This document shows, in pieces, positions 1 through 6,251 of a stretch of 10,624 nt of DNA. A program made the position numbers and the translations under genes. The DNA lies in NCBI GenBank assembly GCA_025353235.1, contig JANXQZ010001074.1, positions 1 to 10,624 of the forward strand, in the 5' to 3' direction. Positions within the stretch are counted from its first letter, which is position 1, and every line of letters starts with the position of its first letter. The notes below the pieces were generated by a model. It ran no database searches. It was given only the letters and a program-made list of their open reading frames with translations, and was not told where the DNA came from. The DNA is from Bryobacterales bacterium. GTDB taxonomy: Bacteria; Acidobacteriota; Terriglobia; Bryobacterales; Bryobacteraceae.

Positions 1-146
1 ATGAAGAAGAAGAACGTGATCGAAATAAGATACAGGATCGCGATTCGCTTGTGATCGGTCGTGAGGAGCCAGGATTTTAGCCCATACTCCTCATTGAGAT
101 AATTCGGCCGTTCCACTAGCCGCGGATCCGCTAATGTGGTGCTCAT
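1..146 (-). CDS. coxA: Cytochrome c oxidase subunit I, N-terminal fragment (cut by window edge)
   Basis: This is the start of the catalytic heme-copper oxidase subunit, which reduces O2 at the heme a3-CuB site in the inner membrane. Only 48 codons are visible. They begin MSTTLADPRLVERPNYLNEE and continue with SWLLTTDHKRIAILYL, the family's typical N-terminal stretch just before transmembrane helix I, then a hydrophobic run ending in four Phe at the edge. The ATG (146-144) overlaps the coxB stop as ATGA, and AGGAG lies 7 bases upstream, so the start is well supported. No heme or CuB ligands are in view. The assignment rests on the DHKRIA signature plus its place behind coxB. The rest of the gene lies left of the window. 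Confidence 0.9.
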   Translation of the reverse strand, partial: MSTTLADPRLVERPNYLNEEYGLKSWLLTTDHKRIAILYLISITFFFF

Positions 147-1207
147 TTGTTGGCTCCTGGTGCTCTAGGCGTCGGCAGCCCCTTACTCGCGTTCGTTGCG
201 GAGCCTGCTCGCGCGGCTCCCGCAGTCGGCGCGGTTTGTTTGGTTGCAAGCGACTTGATGTATGCGATCAATTGAAGCACGCCCTCCTCGCTAATTTGTC
301 CCTGGAAGGTAGGCATCACGTCCGGCTTAAATCCAGCCACGATTTTCGCGTTTGGATTGAGGATCGATTCGCGAATATACGATTCGTCGGCAACTACTGT
401 CCTGCCATCCTGCAGAAGGACGCGAGATCCGTACACTCCGCGCATGATCGGGCAGCGGCCCTGGTCGTCGAGCAGGTGGCAAGTGCTGCAGCCGAGCTGC
501 TGGAACATCTTCTCGCCCTGCGACGCCATAGACCCTTCCGCGCCGCCTCCGCTCAACCAATTTTCGTAGTCGGCCGGTTTCAGCACCGTGACCCACCCAA
601 TCATCCCGGAGTGTTCCGTGCCGCAATACTCGGCACAAAACAGATGATATTTGCCAGGCTTGGTGGCTTCAAACCAAGTGGTGTTGTAATGCCCCGGAAC
701 TACGTCGCGCTTGATGCGAAAGGCCGGGATGAAGAAGCTGTGAATCACGTCTTCCGAGGCCATCGTTAGCCGGATTTTCCGGCCTACGGGCACGTGCAGT
801 TCATTGATTTCGCGCTGCCCTTCCGGATACTGGACCTTCCACATCCACTGCTTGCCCACCACGTAAACATCAATGGCGTCGCTGGTGGAGGGATTCGTGT
901 ATTCGTCGAAATACAGCTTGGTCCCCCACCCGAACATGATCAACATGATGAGGAACGGAATGATGGACCATGCGATCTCAAGCTTGAGCGAACCATGCAT
1001 TGGCTGAGGGATGTAATGATCGTTCTTACGCCTGTACTTGATTGCGAACGTAAATACCGCGACGAAAATCAGGCCGGTCATGATCGCGGAGACCACGATC
1101 AGAAAGATGTAAAGGAGATCCAATTTCTCGGCCCCGACGGAGGCGGCCTCGGGCCACAATGGAAAATCCATGAAGGAGAACATATTGGGCGTTAGTATGC
1201 CGGTCAC
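143..1207 (-). CDS. coxB: Cytochrome c oxidase subunit II with fused cytochrome c domain (caa3 type)
   Basis: This 354-residue subunit accepts electrons into CuA and passes them to subunit I. It has two transmembrane helices (about 29-56 and 76-97), then the periplasmic cupredoxin domain with the complete CuA ligand set: H156, then C191, E193, C195, H199 and M202 in CAEYCGTEHSGMIG. A C-terminal cytochrome c domain carries heme motif CSTCH (240-244) and a likely axial Met at 298 (VMPTF). The last 30 residues are an Ala/Pro-rich tail. The fused heme domain defines the caa3 type, so the electron donor may be ACIII directly. Translation appears to start at GTG 1207, 2 bases after the sco stop. 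GGAGG sits 11 bases upstream, a little far. The next in-frame ATG (1183) has no visible Shine-Dalgarno. The 3' end overlaps coxA by 4 bases. An extra Cys (C252) close to the heme motif is unusual to my eye. Confidence 0.96.
   Translation of the reverse strand: MTGILTPNMFSFMDFPLWPEAASVGAEKLDLLYIFLIVVSAIMTGLIFVAVFTFAIKYRRKNDHYIPQPMHGSLKLEIAWSIIPFLIMLIMFGWGTKLYFDEYTNPSTSDAIDVYVVGKQWMWKVQYPEGQREINELHVPVGRKIRLTMASEDVIHSFFIPAFRIKRDVVPGHYNTTWFEATKPGKYHLFCAEYCGTEHSGMIGWVTVLKPADYENWLSGGGAEGSMASQGEKMFQQLGCSTCHLLDDQGRCPIMRGVYGSRVLLQDGRTVVADESYIRESILNPNAKIVAGFKPDVMPTFQGQISEEGVLQLIAYIKSLATKQTAPTAGAARAGSATNASKGLPTPRAPGANK
154..158 (-). promoter_or_regulatory. Ribosome binding site of coxA
   Basis: AGGAG on the minus strand lies 7 bases before ATG 146, inside the last codons of coxB. 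It supports the coxA start at the truncated left edge. Confidence 0.7.
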
Positions 1208-1209
1208 GA

Positions 1210-2037
1210 TTAAGCGTGCCTCCGGTCGCGGCGCAGATTTATGAACACGAATGCAAAAAGAGCCGCGAAGGTGGCCGAACCCAGCACTTGAAGCAGGCGT
1301 TGAACCATGAAGCCGTATTTTCCGGTTGCAGGATCATAGTGATAACAGTAAAGCAAGATCTGATCTACAGCCGTTCCGATCTTGTGATTTGAAGCCTCCA
1401 CTAAACCGAGACGCAGGTCCCTCTTGTCAAATTCGATGCCATAGAAATACTTCGAGATTTTTCCTTCCGGCGTCACCACCATAATGCCTGCCGCATGCGC
1501 GTACTGCTTCGCGATGGGGTCGTAGGAGTAGCGGAAGCCGACCACATCGGCCAGCGCCTTGATGTTCTCCTGCTTGCCCGTGAGGAAATGCCAGCCATTC
1601 ATCGCATGGGGACGCGGGTACTTCTCTAGATACGTCTCTTTTTTCGCCATCGCTATTTGGGACGACTCCCGAGGATTGATGCTGACCGCAACCAGTTGAA
1701 AGTCGTCGCTCGCATTGAGCGAGATTCCATTCAGGCTGCGCAGCAGGCCGTTCAAAGTCATGTTGCACAGCATCGGGCACTCGTAATAGACCATCGCCAG
1801 GATCACTGGCTTGCCTTGGAAATACTGGCCGAGCCGAACGGTCCTGTTCCCCTCATCCGTAAAGGTGAGTTCCAGAGGAACTTGCGCGTTCAAATTCTGC
1901 TGAATGCGCACATCCTTCAGCATGGCGGGCTTCATGCTCGAGTTTGGCGCGGTATCGGGTCTGATCTTTTGCGGCTGCGCTGGAAAGCTGGCTAGAACCG
2001 AAAGCAGCACTGCGGCACGCCATTTACTTAGCTGCAT
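1210..2037 (-). CDS. sco: Sco1/SenC-family copper chaperone with C-terminal membrane anchor
   Basis: Sco proteins are thioredoxin-fold, periplasm-facing proteins that deliver copper to, or reduce, the CuA site of oxidase subunit II. In the 275-residue form the copper-binding CPMLC motif gives C87 and C91, and the conserved distal His is H181 in YAHAAGI. The SINPRES segment matches the family's usual SxDPxxD region only loosely. Residues 1-20 look like a signal peptide or N-terminal helix. After the fold comes an LLYCYHYDPATGKYG segment (about 228-242), then a second hydrophobic helix (about 248-267) and a basic end (RRDRRHA). The ATG at 2037 is preferred over an upstream start at 2088 because a full AGGAGG lies 5 bases before it and it begins a signal-like sequence. 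It overlaps the upstream small gene by 14 bases. Position directly before coxB fits a role in CuA assembly. Confidence 0.92.
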   Translation of the reverse strand: MQLSKWRAAVLLSVLASFPAQPQKIRPDTAPNSSMKPAMLKDVRIQQNLNAQVPLELTFTDEGNRTVRLGQYFQGKPVILAMVYYECPMLCNMTLNGLLRSLNGISLNASDDFQLVAVSINPRESSQIAMAKKETYLEKYPRPHAMNGWHFLTGKQENIKALADVVGFRYSYDPIAKQYAHAAGIMVVTPEGKISKYFYGIEFDKRDLRLGLVEASNHKIGTAVDQILLYCYHYDPATGKYGFMVQRLLQVLGSATFAALFAFVFINLRRDRRHA

Positions 2038-2428
2038 TCTTGCCTCCTGCCGGGCCGTTTTGCGCAACGATGTCCATCGCGCGCTCAATCGGGATTCTCA
2101 CGACTCCAGACTTCTGATCCTGCCATCCGTAGGTAGTAAGCGTATGATCCTCACGCGCCCTAAGTTCCAGCAGCGACATCCAGGGGTGTTCTTCCAAGCG
2201 CGGCTCAGGCGGAATTTGAACGGCTGGAGCAAGTGGCGATGAGTTGCGCTGCTCCGCCTGTTCCTGGTTCTTAAGAAGGTTGAAGGTGCCCCACATAAGA
2301 ACCAAAACAATCAGTATGGTAGCGGCTAACGCAGCCGCCGCATAAACGATCAGCTTGACACTAACTTCGCGGTGCTCGTGCCCGCTGCCATTGGTTCCGT
2401 CCGGACCGTGTTCGAGGGCGTGGCTCAT
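2024..2428 (-). CDS. Small single-span membrane protein in the actG position
   Basis: This 134-residue protein has a His-containing N-terminus (H3, H7, H17, H19), one transmembrane helix (about 25-47), a Gln/Glu/Pro-rich linker, and a C-terminal part with PPEPRLEEHPW (73-83) and YGWQDQKSG followed by VVRIPIERAMDI (100-120). I recall similar C-terminal motifs in small proteins beside sco and cox genes, but I know of no proven function. It lies between actF and sco, where ACIII operons often carry actG, a small membrane subunit. The slot suggests an ActG-like ACIII subunit, while the sco/cox neighbourhood equally allows an oxidase assembly role. Homology to ActG is not shown here, so no symbol is given. 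The ATG overlaps the actF stop (ATGA), with GGAG 5 bases upstream. It is real: correct frame, ribosome binding site and typical membrane-protein layout. Confidence 0.85.
   Translation of the reverse strand: MSHALEHGPDGTNGSGHEHREVSVKLIVYAAAALAATILIVLVLMWGTFNLLKNQEQAEQRNSSPLAPAVQIPPEPRLEEHPWMSLLELRAREDHTLTTYGWQDQKSGVVRIPIERAMDIVAQNGPAGGKNAAK
2043..2048 (-). promoter_or_regulatory. Full-consensus ribosome binding site of sco
   Basis: AGGAGG on the minus strand lies 5 bases before ATG 2037, within the end of the preceding small gene. It is the strongest Shine-Dalgarno in the operon and fixes the sco start at 2037 rather than 2088. Confidence 0.8.
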
Positions 2429-3603
2429 GTCAGCTCCGCCGCCTCTGTTTCCAGGGGAAGGTAGCCCAAACGCGCATCATGGAGCGGCAGCAGCGGTCGA
2501 GAGCTTAACTGCCATAGGAAGAATGCGATCCAGACTCCCCCCACCCCAATGGGCGCTACGATGTCCATCCAGTGAACATAGAAGCGACGCTGCCTAAGAG
2601 CCGGTTCGACAATCCAGAAAATGTCGATGAAGCGAACGAAGAACATGTAGATCGCCACCTTGTAAAGCAGGTTCGGATTCTTTTTCACGAACCGCATCAA
2701 CAGGATTACGAAGGGAACGCAAAAGTGAAATACGCCGATAAACCAGCCTAGATAGCCCCATCCGCCTGTGAATCGCCGTATATACCAGGGGATCTCCTCC
2801 GGCAGATTACCCGCCCAGATGATCAGAAATTGAGAGAGCGATGTATACGCCCAGAGCATGGTGAACGCCAGCATCAAATTGCCGAGATCGTGGAAATGCT
2901 GATAGTTCAAAACCTGGACAAAGGGCTTGCGCTTGGAGAACAGCACGAGCAAAATGATGCAAAATGCCAAGGTCTCCAGCATTTGGCCTACTAAAAACAT
3001 TGCGCCGTAGATGGTGGAATACCAGTGCGGTTCCAGAGACATGATCCAGTCGATAAAAGCGAACGTGGCGGTTAGCACGAAGATGAGCAGACCGAATGTG
3101 CTCAGCCGCCTCATGCGTTCCTGGATCATAGGGTCGCCCGTGCGATCCTGCGCGTCGGAGAGACGGGTAAGCCGATACGTGTAGAATCCCCAGATCAGGA
3201 AATAGACCACGGCCCGCATAATGAAGCCGGGAATGTTCAAGTATGGCGACTTGAATTGGATGTTCGCGTCATGCGCGGCTTCCGGTTGCGCCCAACTATA
3301 AATCAGAGGAATGCCGAACAGCAGAATCGGGAGCAGCAGCACAAAAGTCAGCGGGAGCGTTCGAGCACCAGCCTCGACAAAGCGCCGGATCACGGCACCC
3401 CAATTGCCGCCCACCACGTTATGCAGAAGGTACACCGCGAGCGAGCCGACGGTCAATCCATTCCAAAAAATGAACGCGAACAAGTACGACTGGAAAAACT
3501 GGGCCCGATCGACGAATAGTTCAATCAAGCACAGCGCCAGCCCGAGAACGCCGACGATGGCGGCCATGCGCTGGATCCGTTTAAATTGCTCGGCCAAAGT
3601 CAT
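2425..3603 (-). CDS. actF: Alternative complex III membrane subunit ActF (NrfD-like)
   Basis: This 392-residue integral membrane subunit of ACIII is one of two NrfD-like subunits, paired with ActC. About ten hydrophobic helices are visible (roughly 13-30, 41-61, 84-104, 126-146, 169-189, 197-222, 241-262, 280-302, 312-331 and 346-366). Segments recognisable for the family include FAFIDWIMSLEPHWYSTIYG (181-200) and the region around HFHDLGNLMLAFTMLWAY (236-253). Known ACIII structures place the quinol site in ActC rather than ActF, and ActF is discussed as a possible proton path; that is family knowledge, not visible here. The start ATG overlaps the actE stop (ATGA) and has AGGAG 7 bases upstream. 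The stop overlaps the next gene in the same way. Confidence 0.93.
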   Translation of the reverse strand: MTLAEQFKRIQRMAAIVGVLGLALCLIELFVDRAQFFQSYLFAFIFWNGLTVGSLAVYLLHNVVGGNWGAVIRRFVEAGARTLPLTFVLLLPILLFGIPLIYSWAQPEAAHDANIQFKSPYLNIPGFIMRAVVYFLIWGFYTYRLTRLSDAQDRTGDPMIQERMRRLSTFGLLIFVLTATFAFIDWIMSLEPHWYSTIYGAMFLVGQMLETLAFCIILLVLFSKRKPFVQVLNYQHFHDLGNLMLAFTMLWAYTSLSQFLIIWAGNLPEEIPWYIRRFTGGWGYLGWFIGVFHFCVPFVILLMRFVKKNPNLLYKVAIYMFFVRFIDIFWIVEPALRQRRFYVHWMDIVAPIGVGGVWIAFFLWQLSSRPLLPLHDARLGYLPLETEAAELT

Positions 3604-4259
3604 CGCCTTTCTCCTGGCCCAGGCTGGGGCGGCATGGCAGGGTTAGCCGGAGGGGCATTGGTGGGCTGCTGCGCACCATTCGCAGATATAGTCTGCGCCT
3701 CGATGTGATCGCGCTGATCGGCAGGAACGTCGTTGAGCGTGGAACCTTGGCTCACTTGCAACGCTCGCACGTAAGCGATCACCCGCCACCGATCGTCTGG
3801 CGGGACACGGGAAGCATAGCTCGGCATAGATCCGTATCCATTGGTGATGACGTCGAAAAAGTGGCCCACTGGCGCGTCTTTCAGGCGCTGGATGTGATAA
3901 GAAGGCGGCTGCCGGAACCCGCGGCGCACCACTTGGCCGTTGCCATCGCCCACGCGGCCATGGCACGGCGAACAATAGATGTTGAAGCGCTGCTGTCCGC
4001 GCTCGATGTCGGCCCGAGTGATCGGGAACGGAAACGCGGTGATGTCGGCGTCGCCCATCTTTCCCGTGTAGCGAGCAGCATCGATCCGCAGATGACCGCG
4101 CGCTACCGTGCCGGCAATTTGGGGACGCGCCGAGCGGTGATCCGCGAAGAATTGGCTTTCGGCCAGCGGCTTGTATTTGGGCTGGTTATGCATGTCCTGA
4201 CGGCAGCCGCTAGCGGCTAACGTCAGCCCGGTTATAAACAGCGCGGAGCTACTTTTCAA
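3600..4259 (-). CDS. actE: Alternative complex III monoheme cytochrome c lipoprotein ActE
   Basis: ActE is the periplasmic cytochrome c of ACIII that is thought to pass electrons out to the oxidase or a carrier. In the 219-residue form, residues 1-18 (MKSSSALFITGLTLAASG) are a clear lipoprotein signal ending in a lipobox, with C19 the lipidated Cys. The heme motif is CSPCH (96-100), and M145 in GYGSMPSY is the likely sixth ligand. The tail from about 190 is rich in Asn, Ala and Pro. The chosen start is TTG 4259: GAGGTGG sits just upstream, and the signal peptide then has a normal length and charge. A TTG at 4292 would add 11 residues (MPSKILLRWRK) and is also possible. The gene overlaps actD by 11 bases and actF by 4. 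Confidence 0.93.
   Translation of the reverse strand: MKSSSALFITGLTLAASGCRQDMHNQPKYKPLAESQFFADHRSARPQIAGTVARGHLRIDAARYTGKMGDADITAFPFPITRADIERGQQRFNIYCSPCHGRVGDGNGQVVRRGFRQPPSYHIQRLKDAPVGHFFDVITNGYGSMPSYASRVPPDDRWRVIAYVRALQVSQGSTLNDVPADQRDHIEAQTISANGAQQPTNAPPANPAMPPQPGPGERR
3611..3615 (-). promoter_or_regulatory. Ribosome binding site of actF
   Basis: AGGAG on the minus strand lies 7 bases before ATG 3603 and within the end of actE. It supports a coupled start at the ATGA overlap. Confidence 0.7.
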
Positions 4260-4803
4260 TTTCCGCCACCTCAAGAGGATTTTGCTCGGCAAGAAATGCC
4301 TTCGTCTTCACAAGATCGAAACTTGGATCTGTCGCTTCAATGCACAGAAAGAAACGATCGATGGAAGCGCGCGCCGAGAACTCGGGATTGTTGAATACGG
4401 GGTGATACGGCTGCGGCAGTCCATTCAAAGCGAACATGCCGATCACAGCCGTCAATGAAGCCAGCAACACCGTGCATTCAAAGGTGACTGGGATATAGGC
4501 GGGCCAGCTGTTGAACGGACGGCCAGCGACATTGTGCGCGTAGGCAATCTTAGTGATCCAATACAACAGGCCGAAGCCGCCCATGCAGCCCAGGCTTCCT
4601 CCGATTAAAACGAACGTAGACACGAAGGTGCGTGTGAATCCGATCGCGTCCGAAAGTCCTTCGATCGGGAGCGGCGTATAGGCGTCCATCTTGCGGTAGC
4701 CGAACCCATAAGCTTTCTCAGCGGCAGCCAGCAATTCTTCCGGCTCGGCGAACTCAGCCATTACTCCGTATAGACCGTGTCGATCCCAAAAGCTATCTGC
4801 CAT
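4249..4803 (-). CDS. actD: Alternative complex III membrane subunit ActD (DUF3341 family)
   Basis: This 184-residue subunit matches the DUF3341/ActD family. It has an N-terminal soluble part with LYGVMAEFAEPEELLAAAEK (11-30) and the YTPLPIEGL motif (42-50), two transmembrane helices (about 61-84 and 103-125), then a conserved ALNGLPQPYHPVF segment (125-137) and a C-terminal region with IDRFFLCIE (148-156). In ACIII it is a structural membrane subunit with no cofactor, and no metal or heme motif is present here. It starts at ATG 4803, 17 bases after the actC stop, with AGAGGA 6 bases upstream. Its 3' end overlaps the actE reading frame. Length is normal for the family. Confidence 0.93.
   Translation of the reverse strand: MADSFWDRHGLYGVMAEFAEPEELLAAAEKAYGFGYRKMDAYTPLPIEGLSDAIGFTRTFVSTFVLIGGSLGCMGGFGLLYWITKIAYAHNVAGRPFNSWPAYIPVTFECTVLLASLTAVIGMFALNGLPQPYHPVFNNPEFSARASIDRFFLCIEATDPSFDLVKTKAFLAEQNPLEVAEIEK
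4266..4272 (-). promoter_or_regulatory. Ribosome binding site deciding the TTG start of actE
   Basis: GAGGTGG on the minus strand includes six bases complementary to the anti-Shine-Dalgarno (GAGGTG), 7 bases before TTG 4259. This start gives ActE a normal lipoprotein signal, whereas TTG 4292 has no comparable site. Confidence 0.65.
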
Positions 4804-4820
4804 GTTGAATCCTCTTGGTT

Positions 4821-6251
4821 CTAATCGCCATGGGCTGGACCAGGTGCAGGCTGCGGCTCATGCCGGTGCTTAATATGATGCAGCACTTCCCGCATTTCGA
4901 AGATTGAGATCGCTGGAAGAATCCGGACGAACAGGAACATCAGCGTGAGGAAGAATCCAATGGTTCCAGCGAAGATCATCCAATCGAACTCGGTCGGATG
5001 ATACTCGCCCCACGAAGAGGGTAGCCAATCGCGATGCAGCGACGTGATAACGATGACGAAACGCTCCAGCCACATGCCCACGTTAATCACCAGCGACAAC
5101 ATGAAGAGAATGGGAACGTTCAGCCGGACACTGCGCAGCCATAACAATTGCGGGATGGCGATGTTGCACGCGATCAGCATCAAGTACGACCAGCCATACG
5201 GGCCAGTGGCGCGGTTGAGGTACATGAAGCGTTCGTAGAATTGGCCGCTGTACCAAGCCATGAAAGCTTCCATCATGTAGCCGTAGGCTACGATCAGACC
5301 AGTTCCCAGCATCACTTTCGCCATGCTGTCCAGGTGTCTGCTGGTGATGATGTCCTCCAAATGGAAGAGCTTGCGGGTGGGGATGGCGAGCGTCAACACC
5401 ATCGCAAATCCTGAATAAATTGCGCCCGCGACGAAATACGGGGGGAAAATCGTGGTGTGCCAGCCCGGCAGGATGCTGATTGCGAAGTCGAAGCTGACTA
5501 CGGTGTGCACCGAGATAACCAGCGGCGTTGCGAGTCCAGCAAGCAACAGATACGCCATTTGGTAACGCGTCCAGTGTTTGGTGGACCCGCGCCAGCCGAG
5601 GGCGAACAGCCCGTAAGCCCGCTTTTGCCAAAGCTTGGTGGCGCGATCCCGCATGCTGGCCAAATCCGGCACCAAGCCCACGTACCAAAACAGCAGCGAA
5701 ACGGTAGCGTAGGTGGATACTGCAAACACGTCCCAGATCAGCGGGCTGCGCGGCTGAGGCCAAAGCCACATCGAATTGGGATACGGCATGAGCCAGTAAA
5801 ACAGCCAAGGACGGCCCAAGTGCAGGATCGGGAACATGCCCGCTTGCGCTACAGCGAAGAGCGTCATCGCTTCCGCAAAACGGTTGATGGATGTTCGCCA
5901 GTCTTGCTTTAACAGTAGAAGAATGGCTGAGATCAGCGTGCCAGCATGGCCAATTCCGATCCACCATACGAAGTTGACGATTGCGAATCCCCACGCGACG
6001 GGGATCACGACGCCCCAAACTCCGACGCCCTTATAGAACAGCCATGCAGAGCCGATCAGCAGCCCCTGCATCAGCATGAACGCGATCCCGATCCCGAGGA
6101 ACCACACCATCGGCGTGGATCTGAAGGGCCGGAGAGCTACGTTGGCGATTTTATCGGTGACGGTGGCGTTAGTAAACCCGGGGCCAACGATGTGATCGGT
6201 CCCGGGGTCTATCGCGGGCTTTTCTAGTGCCTCTAATTCCTCGACTTTCAA
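4821..6251 (-). CDS. actC: Alternative complex III quinol-binding membrane subunit ActC (NrfD/PsrC-like)
   Basis: This 476-residue polytopic protein of the NrfD/PsrC family is the ACIII subunit that holds the quinol site facing the ActB Fe-S domain. Around ten transmembrane helices are visible. Characteristic segments are GHAGTLISAILLLLKQDWR (101-119), HLGRPWLFYWLMPYPNS (144-160), SPLIWDVFAVSTY (169-181) and HTVVSFDFAISILPGWHTT (249-267). H144 and D174 sit where a His/Asp pair is proposed to form the quinol site in characterised ACIII. The C-terminus is a His/Pro-rich tail. The start is TTG 6251, overlapping the actB stop as TTGA. It is supported by GGTGGAG ending 7 bases upstream and by the lack of any ATG before residue 48, inside the first helix. 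Confidence 0.95.
   Translation of the reverse strand: MKVEELEALEKPAIDPGTDHIVGPGFTNATVTDKIANVALRPFRSTPMVWFLGIGIAFMLMQGLLIGSAWLFYKGVGVWGVVIPVAWGFAIVNFVWWIGIGHAGTLISAILLLLKQDWRTSINRFAEAMTLFAVAQAGMFPILHLGRPWLFYWLMPYPNSMWLWPQPRSPLIWDVFAVSTYATVSLLFWYVGLVPDLASMRDRATKLWQKRAYGLFALGWRGSTKHWTRYQMAYLLLAGLATPLVISVHTVVSFDFAISILPGWHTTIFPPYFVAGAIYSGFAMVLTLAIPTRKLFHLEDIITSRHLDSMAKVMLGTGLIVAYGYMMEAFMAWYSGQFYERFMYLNRATGPYGWSYLMLIACNIAIPQLLWLRSVRLNVPILFMLSLVINVGMWLERFVIVITSLHRDWLPSSWGEYHPTEFDWMIFAGTIGFFLTLMFLFVRILPAISIFEMREVLHHIKHRHEPQPAPGPAHGD

Noticed and set aside
134..769. Open frame of 211 codons on the plus strand opposite coxB
   Set aside because: It lies fully antisense to coxB, which has a complete set of CuA and heme motifs. 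Its translation is Arg/His/Ala-rich with no domain, and no ribosome binding site was seen.
2038..2088. Longer N-terminus for Sco starting at 2088
   Set aside because: The added residues (MSARWTSLRKTARQEAR) lie inside the preceding gene, are not signal-like, and the AGGAGG site clearly serves ATG 2037.
3705..4220. Plus-strand frame of 171 codons opposite actE
   Set aside because: It is antisense to the ActE heme motif and lipobox region, and no ribosome binding site or family resemblance was seen.
5083..6018. Long same-strand open frame of 311 codons in another frame of actC
   Set aside because: The product is Arg/His/Ser-rich with no hydrophobic helices or motifs, while the actC frame gives a clear ten-helix protein. 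It is a composition artefact.
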